Part shown: piece after piece, positions 50,201-59,200 of the stretch
Numbering within the stretch: position 1 is the first letter of the stretch
Layout of the letters: each line of letters begins with the position of its first letter
Source: Endozoicomonas euniceicola
GTDB taxonomy: Bacteria > Pseudomonadota > Gammaproteobacteria > Pseudomonadales > Endozoicomonadaceae
Assembly: GCF_025562755.1 (NCBI RefSeq)
Contig: NZ_CP103300.1
Location: 1,178,001 to 1,242,000 of the forward strand
Direction: 5' to 3'
DNA: 64,000 nt
Position numbers and translations under genes: made by a program
The notes under the pieces: generated by a model
Seen by the model: only the letters and a program-made list of their open reading frames with translations
What the model was told of the DNA's origin: nothing
Database searches by the model: none

Positions 50201-51711
50201 TGGTGTTCACAGCGTACCCCACAACATATACCAGACATTGGCACATAACCTATAAGGGTCATCTGATTGATAAAATAGAGGCTGTTCCTGAAAAACCCTG
50301 CGCTCTCACCCTTACCCTCATGAAAAAGGCGGACGGTAAAACACTCAGCTCTTCCCTATATCTGGCACTGCCTTATGCCTTTGAAGACCTTCATCTGAAT
50401 AAAATGGATAATACCGAATCTCCCTTTATTCTTGGTTCAGGGAGAGGTGGCACATCGATTCAGTTAACCCTTTTGGTCAAAGGTCAGTATGTACAGGAAC
50501 CCTCGCTGGCTACCTTACTGACCGCTAAGCCTTTAGGCCGTTACCGTGGGTTTTATTTTACCGATGGATATAAAACCCTCACCGAAGTTCGTGACTGGTT
50601 AGCGGAGCGCCCCCTGACGTGGATTTCTGCCCGGAAAGTGCCAGTATCACAATTTACATTTATGGGGAATGCTCTAAGTAATATCATCCCTGTCATGGTT
50701 AAAAATAGCCGTGCTTCGTATTCCGTTCAGGGTGGGCTGGGCGATGACCTTATTCAGGTCTTTCAGGGTGAACAACAAGGAGTTACAGGAAAAGTGTACA
50801 CCTCAGAGAAAAGGGCGATTCGGCACATCCTGAATCCTGCTCCGGTTACTGTGGATAGCGGTTCGGGTGATGATATTCTGGACCTTTCGAAAAATACCAA
50901 AGTCATGGTGAACCCGTCTTTGGGCAGGATGTCTGTCATTGTATCTAAAAATTCACGGGCTGATTTGTTTAAAGCCAGAAATATTACACTGCTTATTGAG
51001 GATCTGAATCCGGGGCAGGTTCAACCCGTATTTTTTAAAGCGTTTGGAAACACCGGCTACCAAAAAGCAGACAGTCCGGATAGAGCAACTGATATTTTTA
51101 TTCGGGATACCTCTGTTGGTACAGCGCACTATCGTTTTATCGCAAGGTTATCACCGCAAAGCCTGAGTGCCATCTATTTTTTCAGCAACGGTCAAAGGGT
51201 GGATAATGTTAACGGCTGGTTTAACGGTGATAGCGTTCTGAAAGGCTCCCCCTCCATCACCCCCCCCGTACAACCAACAGCAACCATGACTACAGCACCC
51301 TTAGCCGCGACCCCAACCCTTGCTGATCGCCCTGATACGATGATAGAGCCCACAACAACACTGATACGCCCAACAGCGAGCACCAATGGAGAAACAAAAA
51401 CCATTGACCCATCAGTGCGTACAACAGAAAGGAGCGAACCCGCCAAAGATATTGTCAGCCACGTCCAAGACAGCATCGATAGTGCACTGGACTACATTGC
51501 GCAGAACAGGGTCAAAAAAGATCACATGGCCGAGGTTGAACAACGGCTAGGGATACTGAAACAAAATATGGTTGTTTTTCGTAGGGAAACGCAGGGCGAT
51601 ATGTCTGGCTTTACCGCCGAAAACCATCAGACATCATCGCCTTATCTGACCAGTACTCTGATGAGCCGTTCTGCTAACGCAACAGCCAGTGTCGGTGGAT
51701 CTTTTTCATAA
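41248..51711 (+). CDS. Giant TcdA/TcdB-like toxin, copy 2 (3487 residues)
   Basis: Same architecture as copy 1. In the glycosyltransferase-like region the DxD position reads LPFDILPEI, leaving only Asp222. The C80 protease residues are His546 (VGHG) and Cys583 (ISSCRVE). The furin-type site is RKKRS at 869-873, and the second polybasic site RRRRKR is at 1701-1706. Residues 1-~90 match copy 1 closely, ~90-868 are diverged, and the rest is near-identical apart from a patch at about 2050-2250. A 38-residue insertion adds another Pro/Ser/Thr linker unit (QPS.T..RPSATM). Keeping catalytic His/Cys and the cleavage motifs through the diverged part suggests selection. The ATG is preceded by the same AGGA as copy 1. 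Confidence 0.88.
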   Translation: MPKRKNQLKKNKASDHKSDPVEKTKDNQGALHIISVRPLTRRQASIIHLWNRYSGYTVNIWVDRESDYDGLKSKVLSKQTNDEIEKIYSQENTRYLNSLQVKTHKNVYQLFRNAQESAETLIAYLRADSEDNSRKTATAEWLITKHNINREDLEAISATQNQIEQELKNNGVNVRSIQECTDPELQEYYESATYQYNDTALGEKIAQLSVLTRNGGVTLPFDILPEINEAVFTALQNELENIPAAHRPLVEGAKLESLLDRVEKQPGNEHIAFNSQLSEEDKHGYLNELKKSGYTKIADQIQQCVTNANIDHIFKPINFIDLTDKSVFIAEKNMGLSSKIMIIGAKAHAPILKAVKKEFLFLSKQTSRNFYGKETLNADRIENFFNTILKKSKINTPTNKERKAYFNSVLKAIENFKYRGLYPETDVHGHWLGIAAYQRNIELRQTSVFSLEFKFTVDTEALTGRDYDLALIQKERLNKTARTYNNRVIITLDYDSIILKASSILYLKDPDHTQWLLWDDKTSQFVTMEGKYRPVGVKTKIIIVGHGNFMQVDSFKPEVLAKNIIAPLIPAGSQGGKISISSCRVEKPHIYVKPNYDINPDDLKNSYGGKLLKALYESGRTFRLVSSRNLKISIDPFSSSIYNFLNGQIETFQRRSDSTVLNTWLNDKGEISGEMKAGVPVQQMSEEKTNERLKIGKLELILKERPLFPDDIMARLTADLINGNVAIPANTNVLALGMQEGDFTGKIKVAHSLSRYVEGVAFTLELAKQSTSSQELIDKVSRYYDFQYVLSGKTVTNNPSTILNDIFAKQPDREAALHRLKQRIYEGRFELLKIQLNTLSDSSTKVYPDDYKSIVIEDPLPDSACASKRKKRSLTSCARKIDDAVESLWSLSDHETQILMAEDNYKNIALVDTGSNSALTTVVRKLNALLRADAGNKLSGEIGHHNVIALDDASFSAAQAMANKSGARVNVLQFIPDKGVLVSTTGKVVYLIAGGRSNKVTVVGTSQSLSGSLPAKVIESLTVGGHIGQLGIVATGMTDEALSTLIDNSGLKSLNSVSDSVIYSTANPEGMTPDRSSMKIERRGLEGAIITDRPILENTNPIVETVFYSQNQKARPKPQYELIKSKENAAFNSLPVRQAHEFETIEHHLDIIESRLKPFYQRHSLSTDVFPVLASLQKAERPGQKLWTIKLYNPTNKNYQTIELTDALLANSIESVNKNIQSNRKVLEDTQRKPATGSSMDKTSDGLGIALSVSMMIYQELRSQSAAQGMENQPDLSAADRRLLEAQVVYGTLSELLEVADIALTVSKYGVALKTGKEAVSLSERIVHSLNKYLAKTTSASGRTAATLAIKSVSKAGPLLNVITSGIGMGFDAASLSRCQTASCREQSGTMLGLNTAMTVTGLTALGAQVLGGALISAGTAVAISTAAGVITLPLTVVASIIALHFMQKDAWESEFYKNMEVWDQLYNDLVFDGAWNNETKTLDLLSRPVQTRKWLGKIRREWVNGKCEFWQRLCTSSGYYKNVKVLEPVTVDSLRLAPTTGINFAQGTVQYGEILIHEIRNEYYRYDTFSGSDPAVSRRINGVNCADKPSVNVKVFDDTFNLLSENRVLKQLKENSNIPFSDQEIKKVILPAMGDIEVNKWDSDPISVSGANTWGWGESGRNGWKMLMYASAGYSGTDSINSHFGFVYRWRVPDSPIAGRRRRKRDAIRLSDGPGNQGETCKNKHTQVFVLNDVNNPFKKTTPRKTFTVHTANYEQEFKIPDTKITFNFHAYPGTSELYRVVTPYEGKANIHYDGKETWQIVITGKNSNVQLSQYQYNADHAYLTTNNNDNKGLFNFYNLKRTPGKKSLPIFVFSSEGKTIHAFDTVSGRFKYFYPARDVSPELLGKYKRAYDGQDSNVIPPPRLISLEKWKWYDLKPETPKELKFDMAFSFPPLTQKYIYKDDYVLMRETPAGEDISFTADIFTGSVSEGWYLLTTREDRHSFYYLNPVNGLRLFRVPGTYSEASLKAGEHDEYILKSTNHNYYELTFIDSGRTDFPKLPRVVPLAMDWSNLKHTASISEIKNIEHTNKLMIEDALRSGKVVSPQRIIPAILHPNLPFRTGFYDPDAMGGRGQAVLWNPCRREFVALHWETKVPKGMQNIESIPDCISKPNYDFLPFHLNHNCKSSSPKKSDTYLLLRYNSKDRRNHNGIFSIQTPCDYNIMPVAIRHPRRIYICFGTENNKEYLFVHHIFYHKNRGELQITNNNGLIFNFNKNTFDNLASLKSHNVIIEPNIKYWSITAINPHPEWLKLTDADFEKKIQDIVSHYTTGLYQDSGVVPSFLPVFQFIPKSLKSGSDVLSSWYIKDKRRIYTTQKDIALFDFDASQNILYGYNKISGQVYFTTLPDHLTTQNPQESLSQTIIQPSKTAERPSATMASPIQSEPLPGRYTMTTALNSQTRITQTPIQPSRTLVRPSATMVLPVRNESPHAIDSKRYFPPMALYNKDSYQYQHLFLRHEQLYGTDESGNVFRVDTDSKTLIEMDITKNFYEYSKSIVNEVTKNPDKKIQSISDAKELLEGCGIHVLTRALKDTLQPLVTAVSELPFTRTAPVINVKVSDDLLNISVWQATQSSLAETGTYAFKGEGLFIGSGNDGQNTTAWFTDLSGKTLFYQKQTDQHIAGNFAKVTSNEDKQSLSIVGTAGDDRFPDIVVGRKKGTLHLSGRGGNDRYTISRAMMENYKTITIDNTAIIESATTDTPRFTQTITFHLSANEFYSELGKQSLILTHAFTGNSLYLPWKATNKHQDEYLQFKTGQTNLVFDGLELSLQQLKERSLTPWQLPVSLSLLENKAELTLHKDYLLKIDIPDEYTLKDIKPFNTKGITKYKVIFNKRNKRKQIVINPASTASKGETLITTQNTLSGAAPSPAMVVQNTPADVVPFPSFLINSPDLGNRYIPVYLSTSKETERPHTKNTYLKFHPDWYQQKLPRQLYAKLYNLDQKDLNISLVFTAYPTTYTRHWHITYKGHLIDKIEAVPEKPCALTLTLMKKADGKTLSSSLYLALPYAFEDLHLNKMDNTESPFILGSGRGGTSIQLTLLVKGQYVQEPSLATLLTAKPLGRYRGFYFTDGYKTLTEVRDWLAERPLTWISARKVPVSQFTFMGNALSNIIPVMVKNSRASYSVQGGLGDDLIQVFQGEQQGVTGKVYTSEKRAIRHILNPAPVTVDSGSGDDILDLSKNTKVMVNPSLGRMSVIVSKNSRADLFKARNITLLIEDLNPGQVQPVFFKAFGNTGYQKADSPDRATDIFIRDTSVGTAHYRFIARLSPQSLSAIYFFSNGQRVDNVNGWFNGDSVLKGSPSITPPVQPTATMTTAPLAATPTLADRPDTMIEPTTTLIRPTASTNGETKTIDPSVRTTERSEPAKDIVSHVQDSIDSALDYIAQNRVKKDHMAEVEQRLGILKQNMVVFRRETQGDMSGFTAENHQTSSPYLTSTLMSRSANATASVGGSFS

Positions 51712-51725
51712 ATGATTTCCTTTTT

Positions 51726-51788
51726 ACCACAGAGGCGCGCAGAGTAAAGAAAAACACTTTTTCTTTCAGACTGTGCGATCTCTGTGGT
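51726..51788 (+). terminator. Inverted repeat after toxin copy 2
   Basis: Identical to the ACCACAGAG/CTCTGTGGT structure after copy 1. Here it lies between the toxin stop and the convergent WD-like gene, so it could serve both transcripts. Confidence 0.5.
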
Positions 51789-51797
51789 GAAAAAACG

Positions 51798-53594
51798 CTA
51801 TTTTAACGTCCAGACGTTAATGAGCCCTTTTTCATCCCAGGTTATCAGCTCCCCCTCAAAAAATGAGGCCATGCCCCTGACAGGAAAATCACTGTACCCT
51901 AAAATAACATGATTCCAGTGACTGTCTCCCCGGGTCCATAAAATAATGGCTTCCCGTGAATCCGCCTGATCCGAAATCATCGTGGCCACCAGCTGGTCTT
52001 CATTCAGTCCAATTATATTTTGCCAGGCTGTCAGGCTGCGATCCTGCACCAGAGAAAAACCGGCAGGTAACTCCAGATCAGATGCTTCCCAGCGTTCCTC
52101 TTCATTGGACAATAGGCGTATAACCCGACTATCGGAACTTTGGGCACAGATTCTTCCTTCGGACAAAAGACTAATTATGCTCCATTGCCCAAGAGGCAAC
52201 CCGGTTAACGGTTCCCAGACATTTGTGTGATCGTTCCAGAACTGAGCATGACCATCCTGATCCGCCGGTACAATAACAGCAAGCAGGCGGTTATCCGGTA
52301 AAACCTGAAAAAATGACTGCCGGACATCATTGGCTGTCAGATATTCCCGGCTAGTCCACTGCCCGTTCCGTTCTTCCCAGAGTTGCAGATGAACGTTTTC
52401 TCTCCGGATAATGTCCTCTGAGTCGGACTCCGAAACGTCAGGCTCATCCAGCCCGGAGTCATCTGAGTCAGTATCTTCTGACTCAGATGACTCTGAAACA
52501 GAACTTTCTGTTGTAGAAACAGTAAGGAACGTCCCGTCAGAAAGGACATGAATTTGGTCGACTGGATTTACATCATCTGTCAGCGGGGTCGCCACCCATT
52601 GCCCACCGCTATGACGCCATATTTCAAGCCCTCGCCCTCTGGGAGAATAAGTAACAATTCGCTGATCCGAAAGCACACCGGCGGTGGTCAGGTACTCAGC
52701 AAGAATGTGGTGACCTGTTAATCGCCCGATCTCATCACGCTCAAAAATAACCAGTGTATCGTCACCGAAAACAATCACCTGGTTATCGATCACTACGATC
52801 AGAGCATTCTGAAAGAGAATCACCGAATCCTCTGGAATATATTCACTCTGCAGTTCCCACTGTCCGTCCTGTAAATGCCAGGTATTAATTATTCCGTGAT
52901 AAGAAAGCGTTAAAAACTCATGATCAGGACCCAATGATTGCGCACCAATAACTGAAAACGGCCTCTGGTCCGGGTGAAAATTGCATACTCGTGAGCAATC
53001 CTCCTGGGTGTCGCATTTAAACTCTGCAGGACGATTACAAAATATATGTCCATATCGCTCCCAGTAACTCCGACGATCCAACCCATCAGGCAAATGTTCT
53101 TTACCCTGTCTGAGAGTCGTTACTGATTCAGCCCCCCGACAGTGAACACATTCACAGGGTTTATTGCCACAAGCCGGACAGGTTTTCTGACCACAGGCAT
53201 GGGGGCATGAAGCGGGCTGCTCTCCATCACCATTGCTGCGATGACGCCCGGAAACATGACTGCTCCTGTGGTCTGATGCCTGTTGCCCCGTCGGGCTTTT
53301 TTTACTGTTTTCTTCCTGCTTACTTTGTTTGCCTGACGCATCCTTCCCTTCTGTGTCAACAGGAACAGTTTTGCTATAAAAGGATTGGCCAAAAAGTGCT
53401 TCGGGGTCCTTCTGTGCTTCAGATAGCGGCTGCTCGTGAAACAGAACACTTAAAGAGTACATAAAAGTGGCGGAAAGCAGTGCCGCCTCAGGGGAAACTT
53501 CCGACGGTTTCATGTTGTATGTGTTAGTCAGCGCCTGGGCAAATGACACCCACATGAGCAGGAATAAAACTGTGCTGCACGTCGTTATCTTCAT
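51798..53594 (-). CDS. Secreted WD40-like beta-propeller protein with Cys-rich region
   Basis: A 598-residue protein with a clear signal peptide (MKITTCSTVLFLLMWVSFAQA). Residues ~85-130 are polar. A Cys/His cluster at ~130-155 (CPHACGQKTCPACGNKPCECVHC is the full run; CPAC and CECVHC are its core) could bind zinc. The rest shows WD-type blades ending in W-x-x-x-x-G-x-W motifs (INTWHLQDGQW, LEIWRHSGGQW, LQLWEERNGQW, INVWTLK), interrupted by an acidic Ser/Asp/Glu insert (~370-400). It converges on toxin copy 2, and its last 16 bp are included in the toxin duplication. It is a smaller relative of the protein at 56207. Likely a binding scaffold; partner unknown. Confidence 0.75.
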   Translation of the reverse strand: MKITTCSTVLFLLMWVSFAQALTNTYNMKPSEVSPEAALLSATFMYSLSVLFHEQPLSEAQKDPEALFGQSFYSKTVPVDTEGKDASGKQSKQEENSKKSPTGQQASDHRSSHVSGRHRSNGDGEQPASCPHACGQKTCPACGNKPCECVHCRGAESVTTLRQGKEHLPDGLDRRSYWERYGHIFCNRPAEFKCDTQEDCSRVCNFHPDQRPFSVIGAQSLGPDHEFLTLSYHGIINTWHLQDGQWELQSEYIPEDSVILFQNALIVVIDNQVIVFGDDTLVIFERDEIGRLTGHHILAEYLTTAGVLSDQRIVTYSPRGRGLEIWRHSGGQWVATPLTDDVNPVDQIHVLSDGTFLTVSTTESSVSESSESEDTDSDDSGLDEPDVSESDSEDIIRRENVHLQLWEERNGQWTSREYLTANDVRQSFFQVLPDNRLLAVIVPADQDGHAQFWNDHTNVWEPLTGLPLGQWSIISLLSEGRICAQSSDSRVIRLLSNEEERWEASDLELPAGFSLVQDRSLTAWQNIIGLNEDQLVATMISDQADSREAIILWTRGDSHWNHVILGYSDFPVRGMASFFEGELITWDEKGLINVWTLK

Positions 53595-53872
53595 CCGGCT
53601 CTGATTTCCTGATAAGTAGCCTTTTGGTACCTAAGTACCTTTTTTATTTGTTTATGGAGTAGACAGCGTAGCAGAGAACTATAGAGACACCTGAAAAGCC
53701 CCGGAGTCTGTCGGACTTACACTGCCTGCCCCTGGCTTTCAATAACTTCATGCCAGCCAAAACGCTGCAATAGCTGCAGAAAAAGAGCATCCACCACTAT
53801 TAAAGTTGTACTAGCCTTAGCTCTCACCTGCCTTAAGAACTCCGGCAGACCCACTAAGTAAGAGAAAACAGA

Positions 53873-55195
53873 ATGTTTACGATGATGAAATTCTCCCATG
53901 CTGTTGTCCTGCTTTTTTTATCCACGCTCTCACTGGTGGCTCAGGCTGTCTGTGAAAAGTGCCGCTCCGATTCAGAATTCTGTCCGTGTCATGACGCAGG
54001 ATCACTGTATCAGTCAATGAGCAGCTATCCGGGGAATACAGGAGAAAACTCTATGCCCTCCAATATAGAATCAGACAGTAGCATAGAAGTGATCCCCCCC
54101 GATGCATCAAACAATGGCGCAGATGGTCAAATTGAAACCGATGGTTATGTTGTAGTTCAGCCTATCTACCTTCAGGGAGGATCAGTTTCATTGCCGCCCT
54201 CTGCCCCTCTGTATCATCCGCTTAGAACGCCTGAGTCGCGGTCATCGAATGCCTTCTCCGGCGTGGTTAATTTGGGATTTTATCACCCTCAAAGAGCACC
54301 AGGCTCAGGTTCTGGCAGGAATACAAATCAGTTAGCTCCTACTGTCAACCGGGTAAATCTAACACCGAACCAGTATGCCACTTACTCCTCTACTCCCACG
54401 ATTAATGAATGGTATTTACTCCATCAAAGGTTTGCCGAGGCTAAAGATAAAATAAATCAATTAGACAGGAGAAATAAAGAAACTCAACAGCGTTTCAACC
54501 AGGCAACGTCACACATCGAAATCCTAAATATTGTTCAGGAAGTAGGAGCTGGCCCCCGCCCTTATGCTGAAAGTGACGCAACAGCTTTAATAGAAGACTT
54601 TCAAAACAGTTTGCAAATCGCTCTCGGTACAGTACAAGCAAACAATTTCCATTCACTTGATTCGCTGGTAAGTCCCGTAGAAACCAGTCACTCGCTCGAA
54701 TGGGCAAGGGGGAACTTCAGCTTTATCTATGACTCTTTATTAAGGAGCCTGCAAAGGCATCCAAGCAATCCCCAGATGGACATTTATTCCCAGTATGCCG
54801 TACAGGTAAGGGAACAGGTTTTTCAGTTTTCCAGAAATCCTGAATCTCAGGAAAATATTCCCTATTATCAGATTGACAACTTTACGCAAGATATTGAGCG
54901 GGCACAGACAATAGCAAACCGTCTGGTTGATCATATTAACAACGAACTAAGGCGAGGAGTCAGAAGCTTTCATTTCACATATTCAGGCATTCCCTCACCT
55001 TTTAACCTGGGAGGTCTGTATCTCTTCGTTATTCAGGATGCCGCTATCATCATTTCACCACATTTTGGCGTTTTGATAGGCCATGATATTGATGGAGCTG
55101 TTCAGTACATCATTAACTACACCCTTTTGCTGGCCGTTAATGGCATCAGCAATAAAATTCATATCCGCAAGGTTAAGGCGAACAGGTCAGAGTAA
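53873..55195 (+). CDS. Secreted protein of unknown function
   Basis: A 440-residue protein with a signal peptide (MMKFSHAVVLLFLSTLSLVAQAV; ATG 53873, or 53882/53885) and then a Cys-rich start (CEKCRSDSEFCPCHD). A Ser/Pro-rich linker of about 140 residues leads to a helical region (~185-345, including EAKDKINQLDRRNKETQQRF). The end is beta-rich with small hydrophobic stretches. The Cys pattern after the signal peptide recalls the Cys clusters of the two neighbouring WD-like proteins. No family recognised. It ends 13 bp from the convergent gene at 55209. Confidence 0.65.
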   Translation: MFTMMKFSHAVVLLFLSTLSLVAQAVCEKCRSDSEFCPCHDAGSLYQSMSSYPGNTGENSMPSNIESDSSIEVIPPDASNNGADGQIETDGYVVVQPIYLQGGSVSLPPSAPLYHPLRTPESRSSNAFSGVVNLGFYHPQRAPGSGSGRNTNQLAPTVNRVNLTPNQYATYSSTPTINEWYLLHQRFAEAKDKINQLDRRNKETQQRFNQATSHIEILNIVQEVGAGPRPYAESDATALIEDFQNSLQIALGTVQANNFHSLDSLVSPVETSHSLEWARGNFSFIYDSLLRSLQRHPSNPQMDIYSQYAVQVREQVFQFSRNPESQENIPYYQIDNFTQDIERAQTIANRLVDHINNELRRGVRSFHFTYSGIPSPFNLGGLYLFVIQDAAIIISPHFGVLIGHDIDGAVQYIINYTLLLAVNGISNKIHIRKVKANRSE

Positions 55196-55208
55196 TGACC
55201 CTGGCCTG

Positions 55209-55769
55209 TCAATTATCAATAAACTCAAACCCTTCAACAGATGCCAGATCATCCATTTCAAACACTCCGGGCCTGCCCATCTGTGCAGGCGTTGGCAAAT
55301 TCTTTGCCTCGTCTTCAACCCACTCAAACGATTCCGTATCAATGTCATCTTCAATAATGGGGGATGTCTTCTGAAGGTCATCACACAACAGCCAGCCTTC
55401 CCCGGTGGCCTTTAGCGTTAACAGCTCAGGGTCAAAGGTTTTCAGCTGATTCTCGTAATCACGGTTGAATTTGTACCCTGTCCAGCTTTGGGCGATTCTG
55501 GCGGGTTCCGGACACACGGCCACTGCGCCTCCCAGTGCTAATTGCCCGATCAGAGGATAGTACGTGCCAATGGCTGCATGGGCGGCATTACGAAGAAAAA
55601 ATCTTGGAAGAATACCATTGACCGTTCGGTTGACAGCCCAGTTCACAATCCCGGGGCCGTACTGCACACCGACACTGCGCCCTAATGCACCCGCCAGAAT
55701 CGTTGCCATTGGACGACCGTAGCTATTGAGCATATTTTTGATGGGAGCTGCAACAGCAGATGGATTCAT
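55209..55769 (-). CDS. Small protein with glycine-rich hydrophobic half, unknown function
   Basis: A 186-residue protein with a strong ribosome binding site (AAGGAG, 8 nt before ATG 55769). Residues 1-90 are Ala/Gly/Val-rich with two weakly hydrophobic helices (MATILAGALGRSVGV; LIGQLALGGAVAV). Residues ~125-186 are acidic (IIEDDIDTESFEWVEDEAK; end FEFIDN). No signal peptide, no family recognised. The half-hydrophobic, half-acidic layout could fit a membrane-inserting secreted protein, but this is a guess. Confidence 0.65.
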   Translation of the reverse strand: MNPSAVAAPIKNMLNSYGRPMATILAGALGRSVGVQYGPGIVNWAVNRTVNGILPRFFLRNAAHAAIGTYYPLIGQLALGGAVAVCPEPARIAQSWTGYKFNRDYENQLKTFDPELLTLKATGEGWLLCDDLQKTSPIIEDDIDTESFEWVEDEAKNLPTPAQMGRPGVFEMDDLASVEGFEFIDN

Positions 55770-56206
55770 AGCGAACTCCTTTTCTTCTCACGTTCATATT
55801 GTTGCCTAAAGACAGTTACCACAATAGAGTGAGTTTCAGGTAAGAAGTTCCAGCCCCTCAGCTTTTGCGCAGTTTAACTAACCATCCTGTTAGCCAGACT
55901 GACCAATGGGTGACAACGGCTCATTAGGAATAAGCGGCTTTTTTCCAGACGCTTATAGTAGAGACAGAACCCGGTGCTGCCTTCATTAATCGCTGGCTTG
56001 CCAGGCTTCAATATGATTGAGCCAGTACTGGCGTTTTTGGTCCCTGTTCATGAAAGCCTCCTGAGTATTGGAGGCTTTAGTATTCAAGGAAATAAAAAGG
56101 AGTTGAAAATGGGGTTTGCTGAGCGCCCACCATTTAATTCATGGGCGTTCTGTCGTAACTGGTTCAAGTCAGCCACACCTTCTGCTGCATAAATACCCTG
56201 CCTTGC
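55770..56206. other. Intergenic stretch with two hairpins, no gene
   Basis: AAAGCCTCC-TGAGTATT-GGAGGCTTT (56053-56078) is a perfect 9-bp stem. GCGCCCA...TGGGCGT (56123-56148) is a second, with one wobble pair. A third, looser pair is TAAGCG...CGCTTA near 55932-55956. None is followed by a clear T-run on the plus strand. They may be terminators for the minus-strand WD-like gene or remnants of a small mobile repeat. A short plus-strand frame here lacks a ribosome binding site and coding character. Confidence 0.5.
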
Positions 56207-59200
56207 TTACTGTTGTGTCTCGTCAGTAAAATCTGCAGGTTTAGCTGCATCCCACTGTGGCAGCAGAATATAAAGTTTGATTTTGCCCTCACTGTCTCCT
56301 GTGACTATATACTTACCTTTATTGATGATGCGGCTGACCACTTTTTCATTCAGTAATAATTTCTTGCGCCAATGGTCATCGGTGCCCAAACCGGCAATAA
56401 GGAGACTACTATGGTCAAATTTGATGCGATCGTCGTCGTTCTCATGATGATTACCCGTAAGTAATATATAAACTTCATCGGGTGAGAACTGAGTGTTCAA
56501 GCCACCATCCTTACTAATAAAACGGCCGGTCTCCTGCCAGGCATCTTTTATCCATGTGAACACTATGCGTTGTTGCGGAGTGCAATAACTTCCCATAATT
56601 CTGGTAAGATTCAAGATTGCCCGGCTGGTGCTGACTAAATGACGACCGCTCGCGCTGAAAAATAAGTAGGTAACAGCATGGTCAGTCTGGATGTTACCTG
56701 TCTTTTTCCATTGACTGTCGCTTTCCCTTTCCCATACGACGATGGATGACTCTCCAATGGGCGTTGGTGGCTGTGAACGAGAATAGCGTAAATAATTATT
56801 GTCGTTGGTACCAGGTGGACAAAGGTATGTGCCGATTGCTATGCGATCACTGTTTGAACTGATGCATATTGAGGCAATTTTTGAACATTTTGGCAGACTT
56901 TCTGACTCTGCTGTTATTTCCTGGCTGTGCCATAGCTCATTTTCAAACCAGACGTCATCCGCTTTCAGACTCAAGACGTAAAGAGCCTTGCGGTTATGTA
57001 TCAGTAAGTGACGACTGTTATCGCTGAATTGTGTCTTAAACGGGAGTTTGTCATGGCCACCAGGTTTGTCACTGATGAAATACGTTTGTTGTAACCACCC
57101 GTTATTTCCATCTGAACCCAGTAGAGTGATGGCATTACTACTATCACGAAAGGCTACATAATGTGCATTGGGGGCAATCAACAATGAGCCGTCTTGAATT
57201 TCCTTACTATGTGAATAAACAAATTGCTCCAGCTTGCCGTTCTCTGTGGTTGTCCAGAATGTGAGTTTGAGTTTTTTGCGATCAATGCTTACGGCCAGCT
57301 GCTGATCTGAGCTGATAACGCAGCTTGAAATATGGCTTTTAATCAAGGGTTCTTTAATTTCGGGAATATTCGTCCAAATCTCCAGATTATGGGTATTATG
57401 CATTAGAAGGTGTCTGTTTCCGAGAAACCGGGCGACAGGACAGGGATGTAGCGAGTTGTATTCATCATCCTCAGAATCCATTGAGCCGGGATCATCCTCG
57501 TAGTAGTCGTAATCTGCGGCATCATCCCAGCCATGCCTGAAGCGGTCGCTTGTACCCCGAACTACCCATGATCCACCGTCTTGCTGATTGTAAACTCTGA
57601 GTTTGCAATGTACGTCTAAAGTCAATAAATGCTGTTCGTCCGGACTGATTATTACCGAGCTCTTGTTATATGCATTAAATGAAGTATGCCTCTGCTTGAT
57701 TATTTCTTCTTGCAAGCATTCATCTGCATTACTGAGAAGGACTTTTATATCCACAACGTTTTGACTGAAAATCCGGCTGTTACCCAGATGCTGGATTTTT
57801 ATAATCGTTTTTCCATGCCCACCATAAGCCCCTATTGAATGCTTAGCTTCTGCTAGCTTTTTTAACTGGAATTTCGGAGCAGTGATCATAATTTTAAGAT
57901 AATCGGACAATATATTTTCCGATTTTAAACTCCTCAAAGGGAGTTTTGGTTCACTGTCTAATGAGTTTGCAGTATTAACTACCCCAGGGGAGGCGTTGAT
58001 GATATCGATATAAAACTGTGGGTCAGCTTCTATAGCTCTAATCAGTTCCGGATACCGTTTTGCGTCTGCAATTGTTATTGCATAATCCTCCTTTATACAC
58101 TTGTTAAAGCACTTATTCGGTAACTTCTCATTTTCTTCTGCTGCAGTTAAGGCACTCCCATCGGCTCCTGATACCTTCTGACTGCAAACTCCGTGGTTGC
58201 AGAGTGGGCAATTATTGCTTCCTGTATGTACCTTTTTTCGAGGCGGCTCATCCCCTTCGTCGCCTTCCTGATTAAGCCCCTCATAGCTCTGGAATGCTAT
58301 ATTTGTGTGGGTGTTACGACTCACTCTGATTTCTTGCCCGTCTCCGGCTGCCCGGGCTGCGTTAGACTCCTGTTTTCCTATATGTTTGCCTTGATGGGGT
58401 ACCTGCCTGCCATCGTACGGGCTTGAAAGATCAGCTGAAAACATCTCCCGGAATTGATGCACCAGTGCTTTAAGACCGGAAACCATAGGCTCAGTTTGTT
58501 GTGTTGACACATTAATGTCGTCTGTTTCTGACCGCAACTGTTGCATCAGTCGTCTTTTCAATGCCCGGTAAACCAGCCCCGTGGCCGTATTTTGCCACCG
58601 GTCATAGAACAGGGCTTCTTCGTGCGTTAACTCACTGGAAACAATAAGAACGCTCCGGTAATCAGTGCTTAAGGGGTATTGAGACAGTGTCTGTACCAGG
58701 GCGTTGTCATCACGCTGCTGCAGTTCCTGGTTATCAGTAACCAGCGATGCCATCAGGAATGACAAAATCCCCAGAGAACCCTGATCGTTTTCCGTTATTC
58801 CGGCTGATGACGTCTCTAAATCATTCAGGTGCTCAAGGTCAGCTTCAATCAGCATGACTCTGTTATCAAGAATCCGGGCCAGATCAGCACGGCCCAGAGC
58901 TATGGACTGCTGCATTTTTTTCCTGAGGACTTTCAACAGTCGTCGTTTATTTTCCTGATTCTTCGCGATCAGCTCTTCCGCTGAATCCTGCGCCGGATAC
59001 TCACTGTCGTCATACACCATAACCAGCGGCTCAGCATCGGGTTCGGCATCGAAGGAATAATGAGTGCTGTCATTATCGTCACCATCACCGCCACTTCCGG
59101 AAGCCACCAGACCACCAGTGACAATACCTGCAATGTCATTCAGCGCCTCAGTATCCAGTAGTGCGAGATAGCTTTGCGTCTGGATGTTGATCAGCTCTTC

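Larger units (their letters stand above)
40958..51813 (+). repeat. Tandem duplication unit 2 (~10.9 kb)
   Basis: Direct repeat of 30040-40781. From 43855 onward (unit 1: 32967) the copies are almost identical except for one divergent patch (about 47398-48000 against 36510-37110) and a 114-bp insertion near 48480-48600. Before that point, from about codon 90, they are clearly diverged. Confidence 0.9.

Noticed and set aside
55974..56192. 72-codon plus-strand frame
   Set aside because: It spans two perfect hairpins and lacks a ribosome binding site and recognisable sequence.
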